Positions 11,276 to 21,718 of a DNA stretch of 64,000 nt are shown here, piece by piece; position 1 is the first letter of the stretch, and every line of letters starts with the position of its first letter. The position numbers and the translations under genes are program-made. The stretch comes from Trematomus loennbergii (taxonomy: Eukaryota > Chordata > Actinopteri > Perciformes > Nototheniidae): contig JAAOOA010000086.1 of NCBI GenBank assembly GCA_012861695.1, positions 24,724,403 through 24,788,402 on the forward strand, written 5' to 3'. The notes below the pieces were generated by a model that was not told the DNA's origin, searched no databases, and saw only the letters and a program-made list of their open reading frames with translations.

Positions 11276-12810
11276 AGGGTTGCCAACTCTCACGCATCTG
11301 GCGTGTGACACACGCTTTCACTCTCAATCTCACGCTCTCACGCTGCCCAAACTATTCTCACGCCAAAAACAAGAATACCGAAGACTAGAAACGGTTTTGA
11401 AAACTTTTGTCACGTAGTGATCGTCTTCTCAATAGAACATCTTTGATAATGTCTTCTGGCCAATCAGAATCACGATAACGGCGTGGTGTTGTTGCAGGAA
11501 GTCCCGACGGAGAATACTTTTGCGGTAGTACATCTCTATACATCGATACAACATTACGTGTTGATAGAAATCAACACGTAATGAAATAAGACCCCACGGT
11601 TTGATGATTGATAGGTGTGTGGGCTGTCTTTCATTTTGACACACAGAACAATGGGGGCTATCCACCCTTATCCACAATGTAAAGTAATTCACACAGCCTC
11701 TTCCCTCTTCTCTCTGTGAGGAGCAGCAGGTTCAGCTTTCAGAACAAAGTAACAAAAACTAAAATGGCATTCATTTTTTTAAATATGTCGTGTAATAGAT
11801 ATTTATTTTCTTCTCAAGAGAGTACCAGAATGTGTATTTTATGTTAGTATTTAAAAAATCTCCTGGGGGAGAATCCCCCCAGACCCCCTGCAGGGGTTGG
11901 GTTTTCAGCATGTCAACTCTTTCACCTGTGGGGAAATTGCAGGATTGGCTCCAGGTCGCCCTTTTTATTTACTACAAGACAAATGTGCCTTTTTATTTCA
12001 TACAGTTCAATTTGGATTGAGACAGGGAAATAATCTAAACCTCACGCGTGGCGTTTCACTGTCGGGGGGAGCGTGTATGTAATTACATTGCAAATACTGA
12101 CTTGAGCCCCACCACTGTATGGGTTAGCCCTACCATAGATTACCCAACAAAAATACTCGTGGAGCGCATGCGCAGATCTAAGATCCAGTAGAAATGATAA
12201 AAAAGTAAAAGTCTGCTGCTTATTGTTCTACTAGGCCAAAATAGAGTCAAAGAGTATATGAGAGTGAGAGTGTGTTAATTAATATATTTGGCAGTTTGGA
12301 GTAAGTCTGTAGATTTGTTTGTGTGTGTGTTTCATGTATAGGCCTCTCACGATAATTAATTTTGTTGGATACATTTTCCCGGAAATTATTGCGATAAACG
12401 ATAATATTGTCACCATACCATGATAATATATAATAATAATTCAAGTACATCCTTTCAAACTGCTAGTCACATCCTCATGTAAATGGCAATTTATCGAGGT
12501 CAGAAAAGTTATCGAGTTCATTTTTATTTATCGTACGATAAGTCAATTAATTGCTTATCGCGACAGGCACACAATAAAACAGTGGAAACAAACATGTTTG
12601 ACTTTCATTAGTGAATGAAACTGTGTGCCCTTTATAGTCTGTGTCCATTATTGTGTATTTGTATATATTGTATATATATCCTATATATATGCTAAGGTCC
12701 CGCTGCTGACACGATAGCAGTCATTTCGTGCGCATATGTGTAATTAAACCGAATTAAACCCATGATATCAAAATCTCACTCCAGCCAGGTACCCAAAAGT
12801 TGGCAACCCT
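11276..12810. mobile_element. 1.5-kb TIR DNA transposon remnant 'AGGGTTGCCAAC'
   Basis: Termini AGGGTTGCCAACTCTCACGC and, at the right, AAAAGTTGGCAACCCT are inverted repeats. Flanks GCTAATGC (11268-11275) and GCTAATGT (12811-12818) agree at 7 of 8 bases, suggesting an 8-bp hAT-type duplication. Inside are a small perfect palindrome around CATTACGTGTTGATAG (11552-11582), a C/G-rich block near 11870-11900 and a nested MITE (12341-12568). No transposase frame survives. Confidence 0.75.
12341..12568. mobile_element. Small MITE nested in the 11276-12810 element
   Basis: Left GGCCTCTCACGATAATTAAT and right TTGCTTATCGCGACAGGC are inverted partners. The interior repeats ATCG/CGATA motifs. I cannot define a target duplication. 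Confidence 0.55.
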
Positions 12811-12865
12811 GCTAATGTTGAACAAAATTATTGAACAATAATAGTTTTAACCTTGTAATTGGATG

Positions 12866-13082
12866 TAGGGGTGTGTTGTCCGGGAGGGGTGGGAATCACC
12901 AGGCTCCTCACGATACGATACTATCGCGATACTTAAGCCACGATATGATAGTATTGTGATTCTACGATATGCTAAATGTTGCGATATATAAAATATCGAT
13001 ACTTGCCGTCCGTGAATCGATACAATATCGCCACGCAAAGCATTGCGATACTATGCTGTATCGATTATTTCCCCCACCCCTA
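12866..13082. mobile_element. Palindromic 'TAGGGGTG' MITE rich in CGATA/TATCG
   Basis: It runs from TAGGGGTGTG (with a second AGGGGTGGGAATCACC 16 bp in) to CCCCCACCCCTA. The middle is full of CGATAC, TATCG and ATCGATA in both orientations. The exact left edge is uncertain. Confidence 0.6.
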
Positions 13083-13231
13083 GTGTCCAGTGCCTTGCTC
13101 AAGGGCAACACGGCAGGGCCCAGGAGGTGAACTGGGACCTCTCTAAGTACCAGTACTCCATATTTAGGTCTGTTTGGGGACTTGAACCCAGGCTCACAGT
13201 CCAAGCCCCTACTGACTGAGCCACTGCCAGA
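13083..13231 (-). mobile_element. tRNA-derived SINE, minus orientation
   Basis: Read on the minus strand, it starts with a tRNA-like head with A box TGGCTCAGTCAGTAGG and B box GGTTCAAGTCC, the two internal RNA polymerase III promoter elements. The body ends CCTTGAGCAAGGCACTGG, a familiar fish SINE sequence. The tRNA-like end lies about 70 bp from the donor of ptpru exon 7, in intron 7. Confidence 0.75.
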
Positions 13232-13301
13232 CACATAAAGCGTGTGATAAGATAAATAATAGGATGTTCTGGCAACCTAAAAGCATAAAAAAGCGCCTCA
13301 C

Positions 13302-13593
13302 CTGCACACTTGGTCCTGCTGGTGAGGGGGGCCCTGGAGCTCCGGTGCCCCCCTCCCCGGGCCTCGTCAGCAGGACACTGATCCGGTACTCTGTGTCCGG
13401 CTCCAGGTGCCAGATCTTATAGGTCAGAGAGCCCACACCGTGAGTCTCCATCCAGGGGACTGGCTGGCCCGGTACTGGATCTCCCTCCGGATGACGGGCC
13501 CGTCCCCCACGATGGAGTTGGTGTTCAGCTGGATGATCAGGTAGGTGGGGCCGGAGCGCAGGAGCTGGGGGGGGGCGATCGGTGTGGGGGGCA
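13302..13593 (-). CDS. ptpru: ptpru exon 7: first fibronectin III domain, with two apparent 1-bp frameshifts
   Basis: The acceptor is gtccttgcag and the donor GTGCAG|gtgagg. The exon reads [19 protein letters not shown], then [20 protein letters not shown], and ...YRASQSP. The frame then breaks at a C4 run (plus-strand g run 13455-13458) and resumes as [19 protein letters not shown], ...[15 protein letters not shown]. It breaks again at a C6 run (g run 13326-13331), after which the expected frame gives LTSRTKCA. Length is 292 bp. Adding one C at each run would give 294, a multiple of three as the phase 1/1 borders need and the usual length in R2B genes. Both losses are single bases in homopolymers, and the protein in each segment is well conserved. 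I read this as probable assembly error; a true null allele or pseudogene is the alternative. Confidence 0.88.
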
Positions 13594-14224
13594 CTGCAAG
13601 GACAAAAGTGTTGTCATTAGGTCGCTGGTACTGTACTTTCATAAGAAGATCAGATCAAAGTGCAAAACGACAAAGCAAAGCACTTCTATCTGGCTTTGAA
13701 TTAATGTGGTATTGGGGAGGTGGGGTCACTGCTGATGTATTTAATGTCGTAACAAAACGTGATCCGTCTCTTAAATTTGTTTGGCTCAACCACAGACCTT
13801 ATTTCGAGCTATTTTCCAAAAAACATGTTCAAAAAAACGTTGACGAGGGAACCGGAACTGGTCAAATGCTAACTTACTTCCGGGTTTAGGACTCGTTCCT
13901 GCACCACTCTATACTACCAGCAGCCTATTGGGCCAAACCATGTGCTTCCATTTCAAAGGGGGGGGATTTGGGTGTTGTGAGTCTACTTTTGTATTCTGTT
14001 CATCTTAATTACCCCTTGCTTTCTATTTGGTTTGGCTAAGCCACTATACAGTATGTGTTCCTTGGTTTAACATTGTGGCAGGTTGAGTTAACACCTGTTA
14101 AGTTGCTGTCATATTTATTAACATATTTTAAGATTCTTGGTTTTTCTGGGAGTAAATAAAATCCCAGTTTCTTTAAACAACGCTAGTGTCTTGTTGTCTC
14201 ACTCCTTGGTCCCTTACAAGTTGA

Positions 14225-14830
14225 CTTAAGTATAATTTAGAATATTTATGTTTTTGACTTGTACTCCACTACATCTCAGAGGCAAATACTCCATGATTCA
14301 AATTATTGCAAACACATTAACTAAATCTTAATTTATAATTACATAATATAATGAATTGTGATGTATTTTTATAGATTAAGCTCCCAAGTACTTTTCCACC
14401 AGTCAGTACTAATACTATAGAGTAGGGCTGTGCAATTAATCGTATTTTAATCTCGATTACGATTTTGGCTTGCAACGATTACGAAAACTACGTAATCGAA
14501 ATAAAACGATTATTATTTATTATATAAAAAATGTAATTATTATTTTTTTTAATTTAATTATTTTTGGTTTTTCAGTTGAATTATACTTAAAGTTCAGGGT
14601 AATCAACTGTTAAAAACATACTGTTCACATTTTTGTTTCACTAAATTGATGTTTTCAAAGTAAATGGATAATCGTTTTTAATAATCGTGATATCAATTAT
14701 TGACCAAAATTATCGTGATTAGGATTTTTGCCATAATCGCACAGCCCTACTATAGAGTGTTTTTACTACTTTAACTTAAGTAAAAGATTACTACTATCTA
14801 CTACTAATTATTTCACTTTTGTTGTTGCAT
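14225..14830. repeat. 'Tacttaagta' dispersed fish repeat, split by a hAT MITE
   Basis: GACTTGTACTCCACTACATC and CAGAGGCAAATACT, then AAGTACTTTTCCACCAGTCA on the left, resume as TTTAACTTAAGTAAAAGAT on the right of the MITE. The same family is seen at 53452-54252 and, as a fragment, near 26660-26740. The outer limits are approximate. Confidence 0.6.
14423..14749. mobile_element. hAT MITE with exact 8-bp target duplication
   Basis: Terminal inverted repeats TAGGGCTGTGCAATTAAT and ATAATCGCACAGCCCTA. The flanks at 14415-14422 and 14750-14757 are both CTATAGAG. The 327-bp interior is AT-rich with AATCG/CGATT motifs and no coding capacity. Confidence 0.9.
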
Positions 14831-15280
14831 GAGTGATATTCCTAAGAACTCATCGACGAAGAAAGATGAAAGCCCGTCCTTGAGAACACTTAAGAGTCTA
14901 ACTTTTTCAGCCACTTTCAGCAGAAAAGCGCTGAGTCGTGACGGCAAAGGAGAAGTCAAGGATTCGTCATTGATTTTCTCTTTTTTTTTTTCAGTTTCAA
15001 TAACATTATTTCTGCTCTGTTAGAGCATTGAGTCATTAAGACCTTTTAATCACATCAGGACTCTGAGAGAGGGGCAGACAGGGAGGGGGGAGACTTTTCA
15101 ATGTTGTAAATTCTTAATTTTCAGTCTAATGACGCCGAATAAGAGCTTATTTGCATGAATAATTGCATAACTAATTCTGTCCTCTCTGCACATAAAATAA
15201 GAACCGCCTTGATGGATAATATGACCCTTATCAACCCGGAGAACATCAATTCAGTTCCTCTCATAATGTATAATGGGAAG

Positions 15281-15282
<2 letters not shown>

Positions 15283-15343
<61 letters not shown>

Positions 15344-15352
15344 GTGTGTGTG

Positions 15353-15400
<48 letters not shown>

Positions 15401-15407
15401 TGTGTGT
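15283..15407. repeat. (TG)n/(TGCG)n compound microsatellite
   Basis: About 55 bp of TG, one TTG break, then about 50 bp of TGCG, then TG again. It gives false Cys/Val and Thr/His frames in both directions. Confidence 0.95.
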
Positions 15408-15938
15408 TAGCGGAGATGTATTGATGCATTACAACATGACTTAGTCTGCAAACAGAGCATTTTATGACGTTATTAATTAAAATGAAACAAGAGACATTTT
15501 GAACGCATTTTAGTTCACTTAAAGGGGAAGCCTAGCTTAGCATAATGGAGGAAAGGGTACAAAAAAAAATTGTTAAGTTAAATTCAGTGGCAGGTTGTCT
15601 TCTGTTGGTTTTGTACAGATATAACACGTATTTTTATAAATAACAAAAATATAATACTGTTACTTAAAAATGCAGTCCTGTTTATCTCACTGTAAGAGCA
15701 CCTTCATCTTTCTAATATGTAAACTCTAATGCAGGCACTTATATGTATTAACTTGAATCAAATGAGCATTCAAATATATATAAGAAAGTTAAGAATAGTG
15801 TTTTCGGTTTGAGTTGACATAGACTTTAAGTAAATATAATATAGTGTCTGATTCAACTTGTCACTTACACATAGAAGTCTTGTTTACACCTTGCCAAACC
15901 CTTTCTCAATTAGTGACATGTTCCTGAATCCATCTTAC

Positions 15939-16110
15939 CTCTGACGATGAGCTCTCCAAAGTTGGACACGGCGGCCCCCCGGGGGGACAGGGTGATGCAG
16001 CGGTAAAGATCCTGCTCCCCTCTCTGAGCCTCCACATGGAAAGTGGCCATTAGCCTCTTGTGGCTCAGCCGAGACAGGGAGGACGTGTCCAACACCACGC
16101 TGTTCCTCCG
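15939..16110 (-). CDS. ptpru: ptpru exon 6: second half of the Ig-like domain
   Basis: This 172-bp exon has acceptor gtttgccag and donor AGAG|gtaag. It begins RRNSVVLDTSS, in phase 0 after exon 5, and continues HKRLMATFHVEA, GEQDLYRCITLSPRG, AVSNFGELIVR. DLYRC carries the second cysteine of the Ig disulphide, and SNFGELIV is the usual end of this domain before the PPTPIAPP linker. The exon ends in phase 1 (a G that joins TG of exon 7 to make Val). Only 64 bp upstream in the intron, a LINE coding tail begins on the opposite strand. Confidence 0.91.
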
Positions 16111-16174
16111 CTGGCAAACACACAGGAAGAAGGAATGAGCAGGGAGTGGAGGGCTACCCACAAACAACAAACTT

Positions 16175-16475
16175 TCAGAAACCCTGAGGTCTTCACCAAC
16201 GCTGAGTTCTTTTAAGTCGCGGCTAAAAACACTACTTTTTACAGCTGCTTACCCAGAAGCCTTTTAACTTGTTTTAGCACCTACCGTATTTACAATGTTG
16301 TTTTTAAACTATTCTGTATCTCTTTTATGGCATGGTTTTTATGAATCTGTTATTCCATTATGTGTATGTATTGTGTTCCTTTCTGTTGTCTTCTTGTTAT
16401 GTGTTAATGATGATATAAAGCACTTTATGAATTGCCTCTGTGTACAAAAATGTGCTTTATAAATAAACTTACCTT
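16175..16475 (+). mobile_element. LINE 3' end with the last coding segment
   Basis: The frame from 16175 reads SETLRSSPTLSSFKSRLKTL then LFTAAYPEAF and a stop at 16265-16267. This is the SFKSRLKTLLF tail of fish non-LTR reverse transcriptases. The 3' UTR ends AAAATGTGCTTTATAAATAA with a CTTAC-like short tail. It lies on the strand opposite to ptpru and starts 64 bp from the exon 6 acceptor. Confidence 0.82.
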
Positions 16476-16506
16476 ACTTTAGACATGTATTCTGTTACAA
16501 TTATTA

Positions 16507-17041
16507 CAGGGTATATGCAGGAATCCTGAAGTCAGATGTAATACCTTTTAAGACCTTTTTTAAGACCCTTTCCATACATTTTAAGACCTCATCGCCACTT
16601 TGAGTTTTAACCGGTTACATTGGCGACACACTTTACCTCACATTTACTATATACAGTATTGATTGTCCTTCCTCCTTATCTTCCAACCATTTGGACGCAG
16701 ACTTGCATTTCCCCATAACGATGTTGTTTAACAACCGGCGTAAACGGACCTTCGCGCGCTATCAAGCAGTGAGCGTGCGATGTCCTGTTCACATGACGTC
16801 AAATCCAACGGGATGCCATAAATAAACTACACAGAATCACACTACACACCTACGCAATGATTACATTCAGGCAGACTGTAGAATACCTCTTTGGACCATT
16901 TATATACTTATTGAAAACAAGCTACTAAATGTAATACCTTGCAAAATGCCGTTTAATACTTTTTAATACTTTTTTAATAGCCTTAATTTTCGCTAAAGTG
17001 ATTTATCAGCTTTTAATACTTTTTAAGACCCGGACACCCTG
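16507..17041. mobile_element. TIR repeat 'CAGGGTATATGCAGG', copy 2
   Basis: Near-identical to 5987-6496 and slightly longer. It ends TTTTTAAGACCCGGACACCCTG. The 5 bases TATTA occur on both sides (16502-16506 and 17042-17046), a possible short target duplication. Confidence 0.82.
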
Positions 17042-17879
17042 TATTAAAGATTCAAAGGTTTTAGTGTCATATGCACAAAGCTACAGTGTAGAAATGGCAA
17101 TGAAATTCTTCTGATCTGAGCTCCTCCAACAATGCAACATATATAATAAAATACAAAAATACAAAATTAAAAAGTAGTGCAAAAAGTCTATAAACATGTC
17201 AATAGAATATGGGCTATGTACAAGAACAGAATATGAAATTAAATAATGTAAATGAAGACAAAATTAAATACTACTTAAAATAAGTAGTCAGTGGCCTAAT
17301 CTGAGTATCACAATATACAAGTAATGTAACCTGATTAACTTCACTTAACTATATCAAATGCTATGCTAATAAATACAAGCCAAAATCAATATCCACCCAA
17401 GAAAGTGAGAATCATTAAACAGACGCATTCAGTAGGCGTGTAGTTTACTGAAATGTCAAAAAGATAGCAAATGACGTATTACTTTAGGCCGCCCAGGATC
17501 TCCCTTCTCCCTCCACAAGAAGCAATGGGATTTCTCCATTGGATTTTGGGTTATTGCAGAAAGTAATCTCCATCAAAATCTCTTCAGTGTGTGTTCACCA
17601 CAGAGCTCGTTTCAGGCTCAACCAAAAACACATTCAGAAAACATTGACTTTGAGACGAGGGAACAGGAAGTGCTCAAACGATGACTCATTGTAGGGTTTT
17701 AGGAGTCATTTCTGAACCGCTCTTTTGTAAATAGATATTGAAGTGACTGTTATTTAGTATATATTGACTGTTGTGCTTTTATGTATGTCTTAATGTGTGC
17801 ATATGTATACATGTGTCTGTTGATTGTGTATATATAGGTATATACATCTTTTTATACATATTTTAAATATATTTGTATT

Positions 17880-17985
17880 TTTGGTATTCGGGATTGTGGG
17901 AAACGGTATTTCGATCTCTCCGTCTGTACACACAAACTGAAAGATTGACAATAAAGTTGACTTTGATTTTGACTTGACTACATTT
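17880..17985 (+). mobile_element. LINE 3' tail
   Basis: GGTATTTCGATCTCTCCGTC, then GATTGACAATAAAGTTGACT and a TTTGACT-type tandem tail, a common 3' end of fish non-LTR elements. Confidence 0.6.
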
Positions 17986-18014
17986 TAGGGTTTTAGGACT
18001 CATTTCTGCTCTAT

Positions 18015-18261
18015 TGTTGTTCGCGGTCAAATTTGACCGGTCCTGTTTTAACTGCTATTACATTTACACAAAAACCATTAATCATCACCAAATGTCATTT
18101 AACACCCTTTCAAACTATAAATATTGTATCAGACTACTGGTATACATGAAAAACTGTAGTAAATATACAAAGAACAGACACTGAACATGTATTGCGTGTG
18201 CCAGGTGTGATCCATGTGGGGGATGGGCACATAAGAGCGGGAAATGTGTCAAATTGTTCTG

Positions 18262-18348
<87 letters not shown>

Positions 18349-18602
18349 TTATCTGATCCAGATGGTTACTAATTCCTTTTCTTTATGGCGGTCATTTTTG
18401 ACCGGGAACACCATGGGTGTTTCAAAGTTGACTAAATCATCCAAAATTCAATGAAAGTGGTGATCAGCAATTTAAAATGTTCAAATATCTACTGTGAAGG
18501 ATATCATAAAGCCTTAATGCAATCGAATGTAAAACAAATAAGTTATGATTGATGAAAGTAGTAAATCGGTCAGATTTGACCCGAAGACAACAGGAGGGTT
18601 AA
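18015..18602 (+). mobile_element. Non-autonomous repeat carrying an internal (TG)n, copy 1
   Basis: The left end GCGGTCAAATTTGACCGG and the right end GGTCAGATTTGACCCGAAG, then AACAGGAGGGTTAA, mark a dispersed fish repeat. Between them the block GTGATCCATGTGGGGGAT, GCACATAAGAGCGGGAAATG leads straight into the TG tract (18260-18346). An inverted copy with the same layout is at 59803-60346. Confidence 0.7.
18260..18346. repeat. (TG)n microsatellite
   Basis: Almost pure TG for 87 bp with one GG break. It is internal to the 18015-18602 repeat. Confidence 0.95.
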
Positions 18603-18789
18603 GAGATAACATTGTAATCATGCCACTGTATTAATTACATTTTTTGAATGTGCCATTAACATGATTACATCTTATTTTGATTTAACTCTAAGGGTATTCA
18701 TCTTCTTATTATAGACACATGCATTTCCAAACATTCGGTCTACCTACGCTGTAAAACTTATTATCTCTTCGATTTACACACGGCATCTA

Positions 18790-19085
18790 TTGCACGTCTG
18801 TCCGTCCTGGGAGAGGGATCCCTCCTCTGTTGCTCTCCCTGAGGTTTCTCCCATGTTCCCCTTTAAACTGTGGGTTTTTCTCCGGAAGTTTTTCCTTGTA
18901 CGATGTGAGGGTCTAAGGACAGAGGGTGTCGTTTTTTCTCATACTGATATTCTGAACAAACTGTGCTGTTGTATTTGCTGTAAAATGTCTTTACTGTAGG
19001 GTATTTTATTAATAGTACAGCACTTTGGCTCGACCAAAAATCGTTTATAAATGTGCTCTATAAATAAAACTTGATTTGATTTGAT
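18790..19085 (+). mobile_element. LINE-type 3' UTR repeat
   Basis: GGGAGAGGGATCCCTCCTCT, GTTTCTCCCATGTTCCCC, GGAAGTTTTTCCTTGTACGA, then AAATGTGCTCTATAAATAAA and a TTGAT tandem tail. This block recurs widely in fish genomes as a non-LTR 3' end. Confidence 0.65.
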
Positions 19086-20955
19086 TTATTCAGCTCCTTT
19101 TTCAAATAATTACGTAATCCCGTTACATATATACTCCCACCTCTGGAAAAGAACAACCTCACACAAACACCTGAAGTATTGTCAAGTTATTAGAAATGTG
19201 CGGTGGCTGAGAGGCAGACAGGAAGACAAAGGAGGGTTGAATTAGCTACATGGGAGGCCGAGATAATAAATGCGTGATAAATGTCAGCGGTAACAATGGT
19301 GGTTTTGCCGCTGAGGCCGGTGACACATGCCTCCTGGGTCGCTGTATGTTCACAGGGGTCTCGCTCTGACAGCCCCTCATCTCGCTCGATGCTAATATGT
19401 TAGCGCTGCAGGCACACTGGCTCAAATCAGGAGACAACACATGCAACGAGCTGATCCAGGTGCCACAATATATGCAGCTCTGTGGCAGAATATAAGAAGA
19501 TTATTACGTAAACTGTCGCCTGCTCTGGCTTTTTCAGAGGGAAGTGGGTTTGACATGTTTCATTTAGGAGGACAGGCGGGAAGAAATGTGAAATTAGATG
19601 TACAGTAGCTGTCGACTACTGCCTGCAGCTGCATATTATAACTCAACTTAACTTTTATATAAGTATAATATCTTCTTGTATAAAAGCACCAGAAGTTTTT
19701 TTAGTTTCAACAGTTTGAAGTGACTCCTCGGAGTAAAGTAAAGTTCAGACAACTTGTATTCTAGTGAAACCATTACATTAATATAAGTGCAACAGTCACA
19801 CTTATTCTAGTCTATATGTTACTGTGAGAGGTGCCAAAGACATTTCGTTGTACTTTGTATGATGATAATAAAGATATGTTCTCTCTAAATTAAATGTATT
19901 TAATTAGATTCATCAAATGTTTCTAGTACAGTAATAACATTTATTTGAGAGCATTATTTACATTTGATGTAGTGCATTAATGACATTTATTCTAGATCAA
20001 TAAGGACATTTATTCTTATGCATGTGTAACCCCCGGTTACTAAGACACTGAGAAATAACATTGACTAAAATGTCAACTTTATTTTAAGGCTGAGCACTAC
20101 ATACAAATAATATAAATTATTTGAAACTAAAATAGAAACAATATAGATACACAATATGCAATTTAGGACAACATGATTTAGACAATTATTCATGAAAACA
20201 TTTAAATGAGTGTGATTAGATAAATCCCCTGTCCATCTAAAGTGGTTGTAAAGCAAGGCTAAGCCAATCAAAGTTTAGACCCGCCCCGTGTCTGCTGTCT
20301 AACAGGAAGTGAGATGGCTGTTTATCCTTTTGGGATAATGACTCAGCAGCATTAGCTCTATAGATTTTAATTGTAGTTATTTTGACAACTTTTCACTTAG
20401 ATTGACCGACTTTTCTACTTTTCCCCAAGAGCATTGCCTCTTATATGATACCCTTGGTGAGTTGCATGAGAAAATACGGATGTTAAATATGTATTTTAAT
20501 GAAATTATCGATGCTAAATTAGCCGCGGCTAACCGTTGCTAACGCGTTAGCCTAGCGTGTATCCGTGTTGCTTTAATGTGTGCGGGGCGGAGGGACGTGA
20601 AGTCACTGCACCGCTCTATTGTCTGTGGTTTTGGCGGTGGTCTTCACGTTGCTTTGCCGCCTGTTGTGGCACATTGAAGGGGCATTGACCACAGCTTAGT
20701 CTGTTAATTGTTGTGGAATATGAGCAAAGTGGAGCTAACTGTGGCTGGTTATAGGTTGGCCGAAAATGAGTTTAGTACACTTTGTTAAAATAATAACATG
20801 TGTGACAGATGTGTTAAATAAGCCGACTGATAATTGTTGTATTTAGAATTGTTTGTTTAATAGGATTTTAGGAACATGTGCAGTGTATTTTGTTGATTTG
20901 ATTAATATACAGAGAAGTGCTGTTTCAATTTGCATTTAAACCATTGTATAAGCAT

Positions 20956-21718
20956 TAGGGATGCTCCGATCGATCGGTCACCGATCGAGATCTGCCGATA
21001 CTCACTCTCTACCGATCGATCGGTGCTCTCTAAACATGCCGATCGCGAGGGCCGATCGCATGACGTAAAATACATGACACTTTTCTCTGTGCGCGGCAAA
21101 ACAAGCTCGCCAAAATGGCTTCACCGGTCTGGCATTATTTTAAGGTGTCCGAAAAAGACAGTAAAATAGCGGTATGCAACGTGTGTGTGAAGCAGAAATC
21201 CTGCAGCTCCACCCGCTGTGACGGAGCGGTGAGCGGAGCGGAACACACAAGAGTTAGACCTAACACACTTAGCTATTTTATCTACCTCTGGAACAAGCTA
21301 AACTAGTTATAAATATGTTTATTCTTCACTGTCGGCCTCACACATTACTGGATCAGCGAGCTGCATGAGACGATACTGACGGGCTGTCAGGAGAGAGAGA
21401 GAGAGGGGAGAGAGAGAGGGAGAGAGAGGAAAGAGAGCGCTTGCTCATTTCTCCCGTGTTATTATCCAAAGTGAATGTAAACTTGAATAATATACATAAT
21501 TTGAATGTAATAATTAAGTTGATTGTTGTTTGTGGAAGCTCCAGTGAATGAGCCCCATTAACTGAGTTTTAAACATCACTTTAAATGGAAGATTTAAAGT
21601 GATGTTTAAATCTTCCATTTAGGCCCCGCCCACTCGATCGGATCGGCGATCGGTATCGGCAGATACTGATTCTGGCGATCGGCGATCGGCCCCAAAATTG
21701 GCGATCGGAGCATCCCTA
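20956..21718 (+). mobile_element. hAT element, internally deleted, with BED zinc-finger remnant
   Basis: Perfect 17-bp terminal inverted repeats, TAGGGATGCTCCGATCG at both ends. Exact 8-bp target duplication ATAAGCAT at 20948-20955 and 21719-21726. The subterminal zones are packed with GATCGG/CCGATC. It keeps one short coding segment (21115-21306) and, near the right end, a palindrome around AAACATCACTTTAAATGGAA. The transposase core is missing, so it could only have moved in trans. Confidence 0.92.
21115..21306 (+). pseudogene. BED zinc-finger N-terminus of a hAT transposase (relic)
   Basis: The frame starts MASPVWHYFKVSEKDSKIAV and goes on CNVCVKQKSC. An aromatic-rich SPVWHYF motif followed by a C-x2-C pair is the start of a BED-type zinc finger, the DNA-binding head of hAT transposases. 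The His-containing second half is lost: after STRCDGAVSG the sequence no longer looks like a transposase. It reads as the 5' coding end kept in an internally deleted copy. Confidence 0.75.

Larger units (their letters stand above)
2080..13301 (-). other. ptpru intron 7 (11.2 kb)
   Basis: Noncoding and built largely of mobile elements and a local duplication, listed separately (2375-2690, 3809-4566, 5430-7280, 8113-8903, 9880-9975, 11276-12810, 12866-13082, 13083-13231). Stretches 2691-3808, 4567-5429, 7281-8112, 8904-9879 and 9976-11275 show only AT-rich sequence with short shadow frames; I see nothing to annotate there. Confidence 0.8.
13594..15938 (-). other. ptpru intron 6 (2.3 kb)
   Basis: Noncoding. 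It contains a 'tacttaagta' repeat with a nested hAT MITE (14225-14830) and a TG/TGCG microsatellite (15283-15407). Nothing else is recognisable in 13594-14224 or 15408-15938. Confidence 0.8.
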
